Below are positions 61,503 through 64,000 of a DNA stretch of 64,000 bases, piece after piece. Source of the DNA: Pelobates cultripes (lineage: Eukaryota > Chordata > Amphibia > Anura > Pelobatidae); assembly GCA_933207985.1 (NCBI GenBank), contig OW240921.1:772611-836610 (forward strand), written 5' to 3'. The translations under genes were made by a program, and so were the position numbers. The notes under the pieces were generated by a model, which was not told where the DNA came from, did no database searches, and was given only the letters and a program-made list of their open reading frames with translations. Every line of letters begins with the position of its first letter. Within the stretch, counting starts at the first letter, position 1.

Positions 61503-61993
61503 AGGGGCACTCCAGGCACCCAGACCACTTCTGCCCATTGGAGTGGTCTGGGTGCCAACTCCCACTACCCTTAACTCTGCAACTGTAAATATTGCAGTTT
61601 TCATAAACTGCAATATTTACCTTGCACGGTTAACTCCTCCTTTAGTGGCTGTCTACTAGACAGCCACTAGAGGGCACTTGCGGGTTTATAGCACACATTT
61701 TGTGTGCTATAGCGTCGCTGGACGTCCTCACATTATGTGAGGACTTCCAGCATCGCTGAAATCCCCATAGGAAAGCAATTTACAATGCTTTCTTATGAGG
61801 AGGTCTAATGTGCGTACGCGGCATTGCTGCACAATAGATCTACCCCGCCGGATGACGTGTGCGGACCCTGAACCAGTGCTGAGGGACATCGGCGCTGGAT
61901 ACTGGTAAATCACTGAAGGGGTTTTAATGTAAACATTGCACCCAGGCCATCTCAATGAGCTGAAGTGGTCTGGGTGCCTATAGTGTCTTTTAA
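61499..61993 (+). mobile_element. T2-type element, family 2
   Basis: It starts TTAAAGGGGCACTCCAGGCA and ends GGGTGCCTATAGTGTCTTTTAA (TTAA at 61990-61993). Landmarks are CTGCAATATTTACCTTGC, CTAGACAGCCACTAGAGG and GATGACGTGTGCGGACCCTG. It shares its left TTAA with the preceding piggyBac-like element. Confidence 0.8.
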
Positions 61994-62533
61994 TGACTTT
62001 CCTATGATGCTGCTGGAGGGGTCAGAATGAAATGCTACACATACAGACTCAAAGCGCACAATGCTTAGAATAACCCTTTACTTTTAGAATGGAATTCTAA
62101 ACAGTGTGACTTTTATCATAATCAACTATTCATTTTCATCTCAGTTGATGTAATTACCCACTTCATGCTGACTGAGTTCAAACAACTTTTCTGGTGCTGC
62201 CTGTTTACACGTCCATAGGTTTCCTATTGTCCAGTGTCCTTAGTGCTTCATTTTGGAAGTTGTGCAGTTTCTTTACAAAGCAGTGGACAACGTTTGCAGT
62301 ATATTAATACAAGGTATTAAACTGATGTGATTTTGTTTTCCTCAGAAGCTTGTGTTCAGGCTAGGACCACAACTTCTACTTGTTCCTGAGGTTGCTTTAA
62401 AACTTGCAATACATGTGGTTTATTTGTAGCAGTGTGTAATTGTTAATAATTACAGAGGTCATTAAAAATGTCTAGCTTTGTTGTGCTGACTAAAGGATAA
62501 AGGGGTAATACTCTGACACAAAACAACTTTACC
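61994..62533. other. Intergenic stretch, nothing recognised
   Basis: This is unique-looking sequence between T2 elements, with no open frame or RNA gene to report. Confidence 0.45.
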
Positions 62534-62875
62534 TTAAAAGAACACTATAGTCACCTAAATTACTTTAGCTAAATAAAGCAGTTTTAGTGTATAGATCATT
62601 CACCTGCAATTTCACTGCTCAATTCACTGTCATTTAGGAGTTAAATCTCTAAATTGAACTTTACTCACATACAGGAGGCTCTTGCAGGGTCTAGCAAGCT
62701 ATTAATGTTTATGGAAGGCTGTGAAAGTCACAAGCAGGGAGGTGTGACTAGGGTTCATAAACAAAGGGATTTAAATGGCAGAGGATTGAGCAGTGAGGCT
62801 GCAGGGGCATGTTCTATACACCAAAACTGCTTCATTAAGCTAAAGTTGTTCAGGTGACTATAGTGTCCCCTTTAA
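62534..62875 (+). mobile_element. T2-type element, family 3, chimeric or internally deleted
   Basis: It starts TTAAAAGAACACTATAGTCA then CCTAAATTACTTTAGC and ends GACTATAGTGTCCCC then TTTAA. Compared with 28602-29385 it lacks two internal stretches, with breaks near 62645 and at 62704/62705. The second break coincides with the start of the inverted duplication. A short family-3 end lies at 62872-62948. Confidence 0.7.
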
Positions 62876-64000
62876 TGAAGCAGTTTTGGTGTATAGATTA
62901 TGCCCCCTACAGTCTCACCGCTCAATGCTCTTGCCAGTTAGTGCTTAAAGGGACACTATAGTCACCCAGACCACTTCAGCTTAATGAATTGGTCTGGGTG
63001 CAATGTCCCTCAGGTTTTAACCCTTCACGTGTAAACATAGCAGTTTCAAAGAAACTATGTTTACATAGCAGGGTTAATCCAACTTCTAGTGGCTGTCCTC
63101 CTGACAGCCGTTAGAGACGCTTCTGTGACGCTGGATGCGAAATTCGCATCCCGCGTGCAGAACGTCCATAGGAAAGCATTGAGAAATGCTTTCCTACGGA
63201 CTGTTAAAATGCACGCGGCTCTTGCCACGCATGCTCATTACACTCCACTCCGGAGCTGACGGCGGGGGAGGAGAGGTCACCAGTACCGAAGGGGAGGCCA
63301 GTGCGCTCAATTAAGGTAAGTGGCTTAAGGGTTTTTACCCCTTCAGCCCAGCGGGAGGGGGACCCTGAGGGTGAGGGTGCCCCAAGGATTATGTAGTGTC
63401 AAGAAAATGAGTTTGGTTTCCTGACACTATAGTGATCCTTTAAATCGCTTTGTTTATTCAGCTCCAGCCAGAACCTTCCTGGATGAGACCCCACACAGAC
63501 TGCACGAAAATAGGTTTCATATTTACAGCACATTGGGGGATACTTATCAGTGTCCTAAAAAATGTTGGTTAAATTCTGTCCTTATGTTGTATTTATTATA
63601 GTCATATATAGTTTTCATTGAAATGTCCTTTTCAGAAGATTGCCAAATTTAGAATTAAAATGTAACTTGGTACAACAGAAAAGTGGCATAATTTTTCCTC
63701 CTTTCTAAATTTGGCAGCATATATTAATAGTAATATTCCATAAATCCATTGCATCAGATGAAGAATGGCACATATTCTAAAATGACGGGGTAAACAACAG
63801 ATGAAAAAATCTGACATTTGATAAATTGCAGACAAATTTGACTAGTGTGCCTACCTTTTCCTAATTAAATGCTATAAGAATATATATCCGGAAACAAAAT
63901 AAGACAGGGTGCTCACTCAAAAGACCCTATTCCTCAAAGACCAAATAAATCTACAAATACTACTCAATGAGGAGCACAACCATAACAATTAAGACACTTC
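62705..64000 (-). repeat. Right arm of the near-identical inverted duplication, running off the window
   Basis: This is the reverse complement of 43290-44584, with one substitution noticed and a length difference of one base. It contains the T2 family-2 element (62945-63443) and unique-looking sequence up to the last base of the window (AAGACACTTC, which pairs with GAAGTGTCTT at 43290). Confidence 0.93.
62945..63443 (+). mobile_element. T2-type element, family 2, duplicate of 43847-44345
   Basis: It starts TTAAAGGGACACTATAGTCA and ends CACTATAGTGATCCTTTAA. It is the inverted twin of 43847-44345, duplicated together with its flanks rather than by transposition. Confidence 0.85.

Overview
The window looks like vertebrate nuclear DNA, most likely from a frog or toad. 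It is dominated by transposable elements. Two signs point to amphibians: dozens of TTAA-bounded elements starting TTAAAGG (the T2/Kolobok-like type known from Xenopus) and many elements starting TTAACCCCTTAA (piggyBac-like). Tc1, hAT, CR1-type LINE, gypsy-type and DIRS-like remnants are also present. I cannot name the species. There are no operons, CRISPR arrays or bacterial genes.

The only host gene I can support is the 5' part of a DYRK-family kinase gene, best matched to dyrk1b, on the minus strand. Three consecutive coding exons lie at 12197-12135, 9706-9587 and 4367-4179. All junctions are phase 0 with GT/AG splice sites, and together they give 124 codons. These cover the N-terminus, a basic nuclear-localisation stretch, the DYRK-homology box and the start of the kinase glycine loop. 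The remaining kinase exons must lie left of position 1. The introns are full of repeats.

From 13 to 43 kb I see no host gene. This part holds a Tc1 element split by a solo LTR, a gypsy gag fragment, several hAT elements, a reverse-transcriptase/RNase H pseudogene (22-23.2 kb), a CR1-type LINE 3' end (35.8-36.6 kb), a decayed piggyBac transposase (39.3-40.6 kb) and many T2-type elements. Several are nested, and their order of insertion can be read from target-site duplications.

From 43 to 64 kb the window becomes structurally unusual. A 1.3 kb segment (43290-44584) recurs almost unchanged in inverted orientation at 62705-64000. Between the arms lie a 100-N assembly gap, a 29/33-bp satellite array (44749-45655) and a 5.2 kb array of a 56-bp unit with higher-order repeats (45950-51135). 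After these come nested hAT and piggyBac-like elements. The long ORFs in the satellite come from a repeat unit that lacks stop codons, and I do not call them genes.

I found no new multi-gene system. The most notable features are the near-identical inverted duplication beside a gap, the chains of TTAA elements that share a single target site, the hAT/T2 composite element, and the two direct-repeat elements on either side of the dyrk1b start-codon exon.
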